From the NCBI GenBank assembly GCA_037576215.1, contig JBANDB010000008.1, positions 1,798,001-1,862,000 on the forward strand: a stretch of 64,000 nucleotides of DNA, given 5' to 3'. Positions within the stretch are counted from its first letter, which is position 1, and each line of letters opens with the position of its first letter. The DNA is from Armillaria gallica. Its lineage: Eukaryota > Basidiomycota > Agaricomycetes > Agaricales > Physalacriaceae. Under the pieces are notes generated by a model. That model saw only the letters and a program-made list of their open reading frames with translations. It was not told the DNA's origin and made no database searches. The position numbers were made by a program, and so were the translations under genes. Positions 23,009-34,440 of this stretch are shown piece by piece.

Positions 23009-25527
23009 ATGCCTGAAGAGCGTCTTTCCCCAGAGACTGTCGTTGCCATCGATGGCTATTTAAAACCAAACGCCGACCAAATCGTGAAAAGACATGATCT
23101 GTTCAGAAAGGTCAAGGACGATATTGAGCTACACGAAGGAGGATACGACAGTTTCACCAAGGGATATCTGAAATTTGGGTTGAATGTTGGATCAAATGGA
23201 GAGGTTGTCTACAGAGAATGGGCTCCAAACGCTCGAGAGGCATTTCTAATCGGCGATTTCAGTGAGTACGCGGTCTGTGATAGACAGCTAGTTCACTGAT
23301 AGGCTTTTAGATGACTGGAACAGGACATCGCACCCGATGAGGAAAAACCAGTTTGGTGTTTGGGAGATTACAGTGCCTTCGTCGTCGCCAGGCATCTGCG
23401 CCATTCCACACGATTCTAAGATCAAGGCAAGCACCGCGTTTTACCCTCAAATCTCGCATACATGCTGATATTTTATCAGATATCAATGATACTCCCATCG
23501 GGAGAACGTGTTGAACGTATTCCAGCATGGATCAAACGCGTCACTCAGGAGCTCAGCGTTTCACCTGTTTATGATGCGCGCTTTTGGAATCCACCCGAAT
23601 CTGAGAAGTACAAGTTTAAAAATCCTCGTCCGCCCTACCCCAAGGACGCAAAAATCTACGAAGCGCACGTTGGTATCTCGACTTCTGAACCCAGGGTGGG
23701 GACGTACAAAGAATTTACGACGAATGTCTTGCAACGCATCAAATATCTTGGCTACAATGTCATCCAGTTGATGGCCATCATGGAGCATGCCTACTACGCA
23801 TGTACGCCCTTTTCCTGCCGCATACATTCACGGTTCTCAATTGATACTTTTTTAGCCTTCGGGTACCAGGTGACTAGCTTCTTCGCGATAAGCTCACGGT
23901 GTGGAACTCCAGAAGAGCTGAAGGAGTTGATCGATACAGCGCATGGCATGGGGCTGACCGTTCTCCTCGACATCGTTCATTCCCATGCTTGCAAGAACGT
24001 CCTTGACGGGATAAACGAGTTCGACGGGACTGATCATTTGTACTTCCATGAGGGAAGCAAAGGGCGACACGAACTTTGGGATAGCCGTCTCTTCAACTAC
24101 GGCAATCATGAGGTGTTGCGATTCCTCTTGAGCAACCTCCGATTCTACATGGAGGAATATCAGTTCGATGGATTCCGGTTTGATGGTGTGACCAGCATGA
24201 TGTATACGCACCACGGAATCGGAGCTGGGTTCTCCGGCGGGTATCATGAATATTTTGGTGACTCTGCTGATCTTGAAGCAATTGTCTATCTCATGTTGGT
24301 ATGTGCGCTTAGATTGTTCTCGAGAGAAGATTAACCATTTCTAGGCAAACGACGCCATGCACTTGTTATACCCGAAAGTCATAACTATAGCCGAGGATGT
24401 GTCCGGGATGCCTTTGCTATGTGTCCCTGTGAATAAAGGTGGTGTCGGATTCGACTATCGCCTGTCCATGGCTATTCCGGACATGTGGATCAAGTTATTG
24501 AAACACAAAACGGACGACGAGTGGAATATGAGTGATATTGTTCATATTCTTACGAACAGGAGATATGGAGAGAAAAGTGTGGCGTACTGCGAGAGCCATG
24601 ACCAGGCTCTCGTGGGAGACAAAACCCTCGCGTTTTGGTTGATGGACAAAGAAATGTGTACGTCCCAAAAATGCTTCAACCCTAAGAGGATCTAATGCGT
24701 ATTTCAGATACTCATATGTCGGACTTCACACCTATGACGCCTGTCATATCTCGGGGCATCGCGTTGCATAAGTTGATTCGGTATGTCCCACAGTGTGTAT
24801 ATTGTATCATCAGCATGAAAATGAAACGCTTCGTAGACTTCTGACACATTCTCTGGGTGGTGAAGGGTACTTGAATTTCGAAGGGAACGAGTTTGGACAT
24901 CCCGAAGTGCGTCCATAGATTTGCAGATGCGACTGAGCTGATTTGATATAGTGGCTCGACTTTCCCCGAGAGGGTAACGGCAATTCATCCCACTATGCGC
25001 GTCGCCAGTGGAACGTGGTCGACGACCCTTTACTTCGGTACAAGTACCTCAACAGCTTTGACAGCGCAATGAATCATGCAGACGAGAAGTATGGTTGGCT
25101 TTCTACTCAACCGGTAAGGGTTACCAGTTCTATGGTACGAGATGCATTTGACGACACATGCACTAGGCATACGTTTCACTGAAGCACGAGGTCGACAAAG
25201 TGATTGTATACGAGCGTGCGGGTCTGCTTTTTGTATTCAATTTCCATCCGACGCAGAGTTTCACGGACTATCGAGTTGGGGTTGAAGAAGCAGGGGAGTA
25301 CAGCGTGGTTTTGACAAGTGATGAAGGGCGGTTCGGCGGCTTCGACAACGTCAAGTTAGGTGGGCAATACTTTACCACTCCTATGGAATGGAACAATAGG
25401 AAGAATTGGCTTCAGGTTTGTTTCTGGCACGTTCTGTTGTTGTACTGGAGCTGTTGGGCTAATTAATCGGCTTCAGGTGTACATTCCGACTAGAACCTGC
25501 TTGGTTCTGGCGAAGCGAAGCGACTAA
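23009..25527 (+). CDS. GLC3: 1,4-alpha-glucan (glycogen) branching enzyme
   Basis: GH13 branching enzyme (EC 2.4.1.18) that makes alpha-1,6 branches in cytosolic glycogen. Roughly ten exons; exon 1 is 23009-23261 and exon 2 starts at 23311. In order: an N-terminal CBM48-like part ([19 protein letters not shown] then NDWNR), and the GH13 core with [19 protein letters not shown] and LLDIVHSHA. The nucleophile Asp lies in [11 protein letters not shown] (about 24170-24200), the acid/base Glu in ITIAEDVSG (about 24380-24405), and the transition-state Asp in ESHDQ (about 24592-24606). [11 protein letters not shown] then [12 protein letters not shown] follow, as in eukaryotic branching enzymes. The C-terminal beta domain ends [16 protein letters not shown] at 25527. 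All catalytic residues are present and spacing matches yeast GLC3 and human GBE1. No breaks were found. I expect a functional single enzyme. Confidence 0.95.
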
Positions 25528-26031
25528 AATTGTACTATGACACGATTGAAGGCTTTGGGGGCGTTCCTCCATGTATATTAGTAGACCTCTCTTCTATATC
25601 ATCTTCTACAATAGAACAAAGATAAGGATAGCACTGAGGAAGGATATAATCAGGTCGATCATGATCGGACATGATCTCCGACTCGAGGCCTGTTCCGTGT
25701 TATATTGTCAGCCATTTTCACTGCACAGTGCAAAGAACGTGACAGAGATTTGTATCAGGAATTCCATACCGGGGATACGAAAATGTTGCGCTCAGGTGAA
25801 CTGCCAGACAGCCGTAAGCGCCAGGATCCGAGTGAAAAGGGCGCCACTGGTGAGTGTGCCGGCCATTCGGCCAAGTTTCGAAACCGATTGATCTGGGTTT
25901 GATCTTGGCACAAGCCGGCTGACCGCTCTTCCTCTTACCAACACTATCTCACCCCACAGCCTGTTTTTTAGAACAGCACTATCGTTTCTGCCTCCCTTTC
26001 TTTTCCCAACCTTTGTCAATAATCTGTCAAG
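25528..26031. other. Intergenic, upstream of metacaspase
   Basis: About 500 bp with no coding signal recognised. It ends in a pyrimidine-rich leader (CTCTTCCTCTTACCAACACT near 25927) before the metacaspase ATG. Confidence 0.45.
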
Positions 26032-28218
26032 ATGATGTGGGATTTTCCTGGGGCAAACAGCCCCCCTCAGCCCCCCAACGGATATCATCAACCTCAACCA
26101 TCGGGATATGGCATGCCATCCCCTTCGTGAGTACAGAGTATCCTTCAATCGACCTGCGTTGATGTAAAAAAAACTATGTAGGTTTCCGACCGCGTGAGTA
26201 GCTATTTTGCAATGCGGAACACAGGTCAATAACGCGTAAGTAGTGCATATGGTCAGCCCGGCCATGGCGAACCTGTCGCATTTCCAGGCTCTTCTCACCA
26301 TGACCCATACTCTGGCGCTCCATCTTACGGCTCGGCTCCGGCCCCTGTTGGCTCCCAGTTCCTGTAAGTCTACAATTCGATACTGTCGTACTGTGACGCG
26401 CTCAGCACAAGTCATACAGAACTGTCCCAGAGTACGTGTACACTCTCATGGAGCCCCTTGAAGAAAATAATCATTCGTTGTTCCAGCATGAATATGCCCT
26501 CCGGAGCGCCCAAGGCACTCAGCAACCGTGAAGAACATTATCATCATCACTACCACCGTAGCAGTAGCAGCAGCCGCCACCGGCATCATTCTAACCCCGA
26601 CCGCCCTGCTGCCATGTCCCATAGCGGCGGTCAGCATATCATTGTTAGCAGTGGCAGACCGCATCATCATAGTCACCATAACAGTCATAGCAGCCCACGT
26701 CCTACTCCCGTCGCACAACCTACGCGACCCTCTCAATCCTCACACAATCATTTCACATATTCCAAGTGCACCGGACGTAAAAAGGCACTTTGTGTAGGCT
26801 TTCCCCTTACAGTCGGATTTTTAAGCGCTGACCTTCAGCGACTAGATCGGAATTAATTATCGCGGACAACCCCATGAGCTCAAAGGCTGCATAAATGATG
26901 CCAGACATATACGGGACTTTTTAATCCGTTGGTTGAATTTATAGTCTTTTTTTTCGGACGCTGACCCGGCGACAACAGATCACTGGGGATATAAGTCTGA
27001 AGATATAGTGATGCTTACCGACGATAGCACCAACCCCCGTTCCCAGCCGACAAGGAAGAACATGCTTGACGGAATGCGCTGGCTTGTCAAGGACGCTCGA
27101 CCACACGACTCACTCTTCTTTCACTGTAATGTCATTAAAGATTGGTCAATCTACTCTCTCATCCTTCGCTATTAGATTCCGGACATGGTGGACAAACGAA
27201 AGACAAGGATGGAGATGAAGTTGATGGTTATGACGAAGGTCCCCCCCAATTCTGCCTAGATCTCATACACTCTAACTCCTATCTCCAGTCATTTTTCCGG
27301 TTGACTTCAAGCATCGAGGACAGATTATCGACGATGTGAATTCAAAACCTCTGGCTTGTCGTTTTGTTACTTACCTCTGCACAGGAAATGCACGCGATCA
27401 TGGTCAAGCCTCTTCCTTCCGGGTGCCGTCTGACGGTAAGTATTTTATTGCACAATCGAAACACCAATTCATTTGAACCCAGGCTCTGTTCGATGTAAGC
27501 CAGAGGATTCTCAAAGTTTATATGTTAATACGTTATTGTGATCGTGTAGTGCTGTCACTCCGGAACTGCTTTGGGTATGTGTGTGTGCTGGTGTCAAAGA
27601 TTGAGCTTATTTTTCTCTCCCCTTAGATTTACCTTATGTTGTGAGTGCATGACAACGTTGCTTACTTTTTCCCCGGGCTGATTGGCGAGCTCGAAGTACG
27701 GTTCTGACGGTCGATTGAAAAGACAGATGATATCCAGGAGTGCGAGAAAACTCAAATCCACAGATGCTGATGTGGTAAGTCACATCTCCTTTATTTGAGC
27801 ATAATGGCGTAAAACTTTGCATAGATATCATGGTCGGGGAGCAAAGATGGTCAGACAAGTGCAGACACTTTCCAGGGGGGCGTAGCTGTTGGCGCTATGA
27901 GCTACGTGAGTGATTTGCTTTACGCTTGGCAAATTTTTCCTGACCGGAGGCGCCAGGCCTTCATCTCATCACTCAGGAAGACCCCCGAGCAATCTTATCA
28001 ACAGTTACTTCGATCAGTCAGGTGAGCAAGTTGCTCTCTAACAAAATTCTCCCGTTGATGCCTCCATCTTTGATTCATCTTCATAGGAAGATTCTACATC
28101 CGAAGTACAGTCAAAAACCTCAACTTGGTAGTTCTCATCATATAGTGAGTCCTCCGGCTTATTCTGGGACTCTTCAATCAATTTCTTCTAGGACACGAAT
28201 CTACGTTTCATCTTATAA
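26032..28218 (+). CDS. Type I metacaspase with His-rich prodomain
   Basis: Caspase-like cysteine protease of clan CD, cleaving after Arg or Lys; fungal members act in stress responses, protein quality control and cell death. The gene has many short exons, some tiny (near 26182 and 26226). The start [17 protein letters not shown] opens a Pro/Gln/Gly-rich prodomain. Later prodomain exons are strikingly His/Ser-rich ([18 protein letters not shown] at about 26535-26590, and [11 protein letters not shown]). The p20 part follows: [10 protein letters not shown] spliced to [20 protein letters not shown], the catalytic His in HYSGHGGQ (CAT at 27184-27186, formed across an intron), and the catalytic Cys in [14 protein letters not shown] (second Cys, 27553-27555, between two introns). 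The p10 part runs through [19 protein letters not shown] to the end DTNLRFIL. Both catalytic residues are intact. Confidence 0.92.
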
Positions 28219-28544
28219 GAGAGAACAGTAACTGCAATGGCACGGACATCCTTGTAATGTATCAAATATTTATCATATCAAGTCAGCTATGTGTACATAC
28301 GCTAACGTTATACTTTAAGTAACTAATAATCATGCGATTCTACGCTGTGCAGTGTTTCCATCTTGTTCTATGCCACGTGGAGTGTATCATAATGCACGTA
28401 AAATACATACCGTAAGTCCTCGTGTGTACCTATTCGGCATTACCCACTTCACCAGACATTGCATCGTTTTCCCAATGATAAAAATTGTATGCTAAAGCAA
28501 GCGAAAAATAGTCAAAAATATTTACAGCTATCCAGTTATTCGGA
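28219..28544. other. Convergent intergenic, AT-rich
   Basis: About 330 bp between the 3' ends of the metacaspase and the seven-helix gene. AT-rich, no feature recognised. Confidence 0.45.
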
Positions 28545-29815
28545 TTATAATTTATCGTGCCCCAGATTTAGATGATGAGTTTTCTCAGCACAACCCTCCC
28601 GAGATACACATTCTGACGAGCCTTCTGTAGGAAGAACCTCATCAATACCACCCTCGGTCAAGCTTTGAAGGCTGCGCGGATGGAAGATGATGTTCGATGT
28701 GACCCCTCCCTGCTCCAAAGACTCTCCCGTTTGCCTCGACACTTTGGTAGCCTTTTTCCAATGTGACGAACCGGCCCAGACGGTGGCAAATACAACGAGA
28801 ATAACGGCAGTCGACGTGTTCGCAAGCACAACGTCATTGATAGCAACATATGTCACTCCACGGTAAACAATGATGATCTGAGCCACAGAAAACAACGTCG
28901 GAACGACGAAATTGGTGACTGCGATCCAAAAGAGAATCTTGAGGCGTTCAGTGAATGATACTGAATAATCAGGTGTCAATACCACTACCACCATGGTCTG
29001 ATGGTGCTGGAACCACTTACTCGTTGAGGAGGATACCATTGATGGACTCGGCGACCCACTTTCTCTGCTCCGCAATACCAGTCTCCAGAGAAAAAAGATA
29101 GAAGCATACCTACATAAGCAGGGAATCAATAAATCAAGATAGCTTTCAGAATACAATCAGGCTGTTCTCACATATTATCAGCCAGTTGCATGCACCATTC
29201 TATCTTGAGATACGGCGCCTGTAACCACACCTGAGATACCCGAAGACTCGCAGTCGCAGGGTTCCTGGTTGCCTTGACAAGGACGCTGATAAAAATAAAG
29301 AGATTAATTACGCGCACGAGCTTCAGGAGGACCGGTAGCGTAATGAGTCCGATGTATCTTCTGGTACCTATGTATGCCAGAGGATAAACGGCCAGCAGAC
29401 GGAGGAGAAGAATAGTGTCGATTAAAATGTACTGGACAGAACCAAAAACGCCCACGACGAGATTGTAAGCCAATTCTGGGGGGTTGTCAGGGGATAGGAT
29501 GGTGCGAATCTGCGCTTTTGTAAGTCTTTGAAGTCGCGTTGAGATAGATTAATAACTTACGCCACGGTAGTCTAGTAGCACACCAGTGGTGAAAGCCAAC
29601 GATATGGTGATAACATTTAGTATGAATATTGGCTTGCGGCGTCCTCGCGGAGTGGATAGGTACAGTAAGGCAATTAGGAGGGGTACGAGTATGACCGTAA
29701 AGGAATGCGCGATGAGAACACCAGCCAATGTCGGTTTGATAATAGCGATGTAGTTTGTGCCAGGAGGAGGTAATTCCAACGCCCGGGGGAACAAGGTCAC
29801 GTCTTGCACGACCAT
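28545..29815 (-). CDS. Orphan seven-helix membrane protein
   Basis: Minus-strand gene of about five exons starting at 29815 (MVVQDVTLFPRALELPPPG). Hydrophobic segments in order include IAHSFTVILVPLLIALLYL, IFILNVITISLAFTTGVLL, ILIDTILLLRLLAVYPL, ITLPVLLKLVRVINLFIFIS, ILFWIAVTNFVVPTLFSVA and AINDVVLANTSTAVILVVFA. A conserved-looking segment LKIEWCMQLADNM is followed after an intron by YASIFFLWRLVLR. The C-terminal tail (about 70 residues) is hydrophilic and cytoplasmic-looking. I recall similar uncharacterised seven-helix proteins as abundant in Agaricomycetes; the topology recalls a receptor, but no ligand or G-protein motif is recognised. Its start is about 395 bp from the start of the divergent coproporphyrinogen oxidase. 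Confidence 0.7.
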
Positions 29816-30036
29816 TTCGAAAGTTCGCTGACAGTGCAAAGAGATCCGAAGCTTAAGGACTGACAGACAGGCTTTTATAATGGCGTACAGCAGGCGCCAT
29901 AAGCTGGAAAGATGCAGGAGGATTATCAAGAAAGAAAAGTACCGGGATATTCAGCACGAAAATACACGAAACATTTGTTGCGGCCCTGAGCAAGCGAAAT
30001 ATACGGCCGTTTCTACAGCGGACCATGCCGTGTAAT

Positions 30037-30054
30037 ATGATGATGATGATGATG
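30037..30054 (+). repeat. (ATG)6 microsatellite
   Basis: Six perfect ATG units in the short divergent promoter between the seven-helix gene and the coproporphyrinogen oxidase gene, followed by one imperfect unit. Length changes here could affect upstream start codons on the plus strand. Confidence 0.8.
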
Positions 30055-30209
30055 ATTTGAATTTCAGGGTCCAAATCATTTCAAATCACGATCAACAAAG
30101 TTATCGGATCTCCTTGTCACTGAACCTTTCTATCCATCTATCTATCTATCGTGGTGAGTTAAGCAGACTCCACATGCATGGCTTCAATTACCTTGCTTTA
30201 GCAGAAGCT

Positions 30210-31278
30210 ATGGATCCTCCAATGCGTGAGCGGGTCACTGTGTACATAGAAAATCTTCAGAGAAGGATCGTCAACGTCCTGCAAGAATTGGACCATAACG
30301 CTCCTCCATTCGACATCGTCGACTGGTCTCGGGACGAAGGTGGCAGAGGACGAGCATGCACCTTTACGTCACCAGTAACCACCAGCATTCTCGAGAAAGC
30401 TGCTGTGAACATATCCATGATACATGGCAACTTGCCTCCATCTGCCGTCCAAAAGATGGCCATGGAGCATCCATCTGTCAGCTATTCAACAAATACCAGC
30501 TCCAATTTGCCGTTCTTTGCTGCCGGTATCAGCCTTATCATTCATCCTCGAAACCCCAATGTGCCCAGCGCCCACGCCAATTACCGTTATTTTGAGATTA
30601 AACCAGGGACGAACACATCAGAGACCCCCAAGCGTGGTGGTTCGGAGGTATGATGTGCATTGACGGAAAAAGCCCATAATTATGCTATTCTTTATTGCAG
30701 GTATTACCGACCTCACACCATCATACCTCTTTGAGGATGACTTCCGGCACTTTCACCGTACATTGAAAGAGGCATGCGATCCATACGGATCAGCCCTATA
30801 TCCCGTGTTCAAACAGAACTGCGATGAGTACTTCTTCCTGAAACATCGCAATGAACACCGAGGAATCGGCGGTTTGCGCTTTGACAATCTCTGCGAAGAA
30901 CCGCATTCCTTGTTGAAAGACACGTCTGCTCCCCGTCCTCAGACTGCGGAGGAGATATTTGGCTTTGTCCGCAGCCTAGGAGATGCCTTTATACCGTCAT
31001 ACATCCCGATTCTATCCAGCCGGTCCAGCACAGGGTGGTCCCCGAAGATGAGGAGGTGGCAACTCATCCGTAGGGGACGGTATGTCGAGTTCAACTTGAT
31101 CTACGACAGGGGAACGAAGTTTGGCTTGGCAGTTCCCGGCGTACAGGTTGAGAATGTGCTAGCCAGTCTACCTGAGGAGGCACGATGGGAGTACATGAGC
31201 GATCTTGGTATCGAAGGAGATGGCAGCGAGGAGAGTAAGATGGTAGGTGTACTGAAATCTCCGAGAAGCTGGATCTAG
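30210..31278 (+). pseudogene. HEM13: Coproporphyrinogen III oxidase, frameshifted
   Basis: Aerobic coproporphyrinogen III oxidase (EC 1.3.3.3; heme synthesis, oxidative decarboxylation to protoporphyrinogen IX). Exon 1 is 30210-30647 and exon 2 is 30701-31278, with a 53-nt intron. The start MDPPMRERVTVYIENLQ fits the family; an upstream ATG at 30174 is possible. Conserved blocks include GGRGRACTF, ILEKAAVNISMIHGNLPP, FFAAGISLIIHPRNP, HANYRYFEI, DLTPSYLFEDDFRHFHRTLK and RRGRYVEFNLIYDRGTKFGL. A single base appears missing near 30628-30635, just before the invariant WWFGG, so the frame into exon 2 is broken. The junction also reads WWFGGI where other species have WWFGGG, and FFDDLD is replaced by RFDNLC. 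Either the sequence has an indel error or this is a decaying second copy. Confidence 0.85.
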
Positions 31279-32376
31279 TCGTATCAATCCGAATTTTTAG
31301 TTGAAACGTACCCAACGAAAATTGCACTGGCCAAAAGATTGCGTCAATCATCGAAAATATAAAGTCCAATGACCGGCCCGCCGGATAGCGGGAACCATGT
31401 AGAACCAGCGGCCATTCTCACCTATCGACTAGTACTTTGTCATTGGCAGCGAATGTCAGTAAAGCAAGCATACGACGGGTGTAATAACGTATTGCCGAGT
31501 TCATACAAGACCCTCTCACACTTCGTTGGTCTGTGACTGACCTTCGTTACGTTCGTCAGATATTGCAGTGCGTCAGGAAGAACTAGGCACTTTTTTTGAT
31601 ACGGTTCAAGGTGGTTAAACCGATACCGCTGCGTCAGGTTCAAGAAGGGATCTGCAGGAAGTCGTATCGAATTTCATCATGTAACGGCACCTCCACGAGG
31701 ACCTAAGACAGCAACTGGAAAGTGGAAAATCAGTTTTATCCGACTGAAACAGTAAGAATGTCCTTTACCTCGAGGCTCGGAGATCATGGTATCTTCAGTA
31801 AATTGAATGTAATCAATTGTTAGATGGTGACAGCATTTTCGTACGGAATATTCCTGATATGTCCTCGTAGAGCACTCCTCCTTATCGCCATTGTCATCCA
31901 TGGATACGGTACAAAACCAACAAGCGACGCGACGCGACGACGTCAGGAAGATGCCGAGCCGAGCCGAGCCGACGGCAGATCCGGACCATACCACATGCCG
32001 GCGGCGTCGTTTTCACTCAAGTCTCGACTCTTAAGTTTACTGTACAACGCCGCAATAATCAAGCCAATTCAAATGATAACCTTTCTCCCGATTTGTCTAT
32101 TCTACTGCGCCTGATAGCTATGGTCCATCAAATCTTCCCGTGTCTTGGATTGGTCTTGGAAGTTCAACTTAGAAATAGTATCATGTCAATTCGTCGGTCG
32201 AGACTCGAGATGTAGCCTTTACGCTGATTCCCGATGTCTGCTATCGAGGACCAAGACATCGTACCACGAACATACCTATGCTTCGTTCATTGTATTCACC
32301 ACGTGGTCTGTTTAGTTTTCTCAGGCTATGCCGGCACGGCTTATCTAGTATCAGTCTCTGTCTAACCTGGTCCAGA
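31279..32376. other. Intergenic, nothing recognised
   Basis: About 1.1 kb with only short motif-free frames. It separates the heme gene from the candidate metabolite locus and contains the promoter of the oxygenase. A short GC-rich run of near-tandem GCCGA units occurs near 31952-31973. Confidence 0.45.
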
Positions 32377-33968
32377 ATGTCCTCCATTGTTAACTACGAT
32401 CATGAAAGCGGAATTCCCATTGTAGACTTTGGCCCATTTCGAGACGGGACTCGGAAACAAGAGGTCGCTGACGCCATCCTAAGGTCCTTCAAGGAAGTGG
32501 GGGTATGTAGTGTATAGCTTCGCTGTATTTGTGACTACTCACGATGAAAAGTTTGTATATTTAGTCAATCATGGCATACCCCAAGAGAAGATGGACAGTA
32601 TCATTGGTTGGGTACGTGACGGTACCAACCACTATCCATCTAGCCTCTGAGACTTCGAACAGGCCAAGAAGTTTTTCGCTCTTCCCATGGAAACAAAGAT
32701 GCTGGCTCCACATCCTTCTTCTGGTACTCATCATCGTGGTATAGTTTTACACATTCATTTCATTGTGTAGATGAGTTAAGGCTTCTTAGGGTACTCGCCA
32801 CCTGGGCTCGAGAAGATCATCCAGCATGAGTATAATCCCGACAAGATTGTTGAGAGCAGAAAGAAGACTCCGGATGCAAAAGAGAATTTCGAATCCGGAA
32901 AAGAGAATGACAAAGTCATGCCGAACATCTGGTTGCCCGATGGGATTCTACCGGGATTCAAGGAGGCATGCTTAGATTATTTCTGGGTGCGCTATACCCC
33001 TGCCACACCTCCTCAATGTGTGAACCCGACGAATTCCATTTATAGACCTGTTACGAAGTGGAGTTGAACATCTTCAGGGCTCTTGCTCTCGGCTTTCGTG
33101 TCAACGAGGACTATTTTACCGAGTATCACACTGCTGCTGACAATCAACTTCGTATTTTGCATTATTTCAGGTATGATTTACAGACTTCGCTCTTCCTTCT
33201 AGTCATCTCGGTGCTCGCTTCCTAGCGTTCCTGTCAAAGATGTCGAAGAAGGGTTGACTTCCCGTATTGGAACGCATTCGGATTTCGGTAGCATCACTAT
33301 GTTACTTCAAGATCACGTCGGTGGTCTCGAAGTTGAAGATCCTCATAACCCGGGCGAATTCAAAGTATCTTCGTGCTTTCCTTCGTTTCGACGTCGTCGA
33401 ATAATTATACTTCAACAGGCAGCGACACCTATTCCTGGTTCTCTTGTGATCAATGCCGGTGACTTTTTGATGCGATGTATGTCATGGACATCTTTGGCTC
33501 TCCCACAACCCTTATCCGTTGAAAAAGGGTCCAACGACACCATTCGAAGCACCGTTCACCGCGTTCGTGTACCAAAGCACATGTATGGCTCTGATTGTAT
33601 GACCCATGAGCGATACTCTATTCCCTACGTGAGCACTGGCTTGGGCTTGGCCGCTTGATACCTTACCTCTCCATCCAATGTTTAGTTCTGTGGCCCAGTA
33701 CGTTCTCCTTCTTAAGCATCAAAGAATTGCTGTAATTGTCGTTGTCCTCAGAACCAGTCTACGACCATCGACAGCGTTCCCGGTACATGGTCTGAAACTG
33801 TACCTAAGAAATACGAACCTATTGATGCAGGTCATTTGGTGATTTCCCGATTCCATCAACTAACATATCTTCCCGAAGTCTACCGAGTATCTAATGAAGC
33901 GACTCGCCATGTCGTATATGTGATTGTAGGTTTTTTGCATTTTACAGAGGCGAAGAAACACCATCTAG
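32377..33968 (+). CDS. 2-oxoglutarate/Fe(II)-dependent dioxygenase
   Basis: Isopenicillin-N-synthase-like oxygenase with about ten exons. The start at 32377 gives MSSIVNYDHESGIPIVDFGP, the usual N-terminus of the DIOX_N domain; an ATG at 32278 would add a hydrophobic, basic extension. FVYLVNHGIP follows the first intron. Iron ligands are His and Asp in THSDFGSITMLLQD (about 33268-33310) and His in RSTVHRV (about 33546-33566). The co-substrate Arg-x-Ser is in RYSIPYF (about 33610). A 57-nt intron (33479-33530) must be removed to give LMRWSNDTIR. The last introns lead to a stop at about 33966-33968. Such enzymes hydroxylate, desaturate or cyclise small molecules using oxygen and 2-oxoglutarate. 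It is convergent with the PKS gene, 470 bp away, so it may tailor the product, though primary-metabolism homologues exist. Confidence 0.85.
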
Positions 33969-34440
33969 CTGTTCCTGTTTCTACCGGAATGCTTGTACTG
34001 CTTTACCATGGCCAATCTGGACTTATATTTAAAACACGTGTTGGCCTAACAGAATAACATGGATGTCTAGGAAAGGTTTTCAAACATCGGGGCTTTGAAG
34101 ACATCAGGGAAATTCATAGGCTCGTTTTGCGCACGTGGCTCCGCGATCACTTTGGGCTTCAGAATCAGATAGGCTTGTGACCAGCCATGCATCGCCACGT
34201 GGCTACGCTTATCCGAAGATGGAAATTGGTTGCGAGTCTACGCTTCAGTTTCAAGCCACACCAAACAACCAAACAACCAAACAACCGTATAAGGAATTGG
34301 CATCACGAGGTGTAAGCTTGTCACTGAGTCACGACTAGCGATTCTAGGCGTTCCCGCCTATTTTAGGGGGTCCTGTTTGAACTCAGCGGAAAACGCTACA
34401 TCATAAAATACTTTGTACATTGACAGAGCGTAGATAACAT
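33969..34440. other. Convergent intergenic with short tandem repeat
   Basis: Separates the oxygenase and PKS 3' ends. It contains three tandem CCAAACAA units at about 34261-34286. No other feature was seen. Confidence 0.5.

Noticed and set aside
26243..26736. Met-rich minus-strand frame (MMVMMIMF-like) opposite the metacaspase prodomain
   Set aside because: It is the reverse complement of His codons in the prodomain; an artefact of CAT/ATG complementarity.
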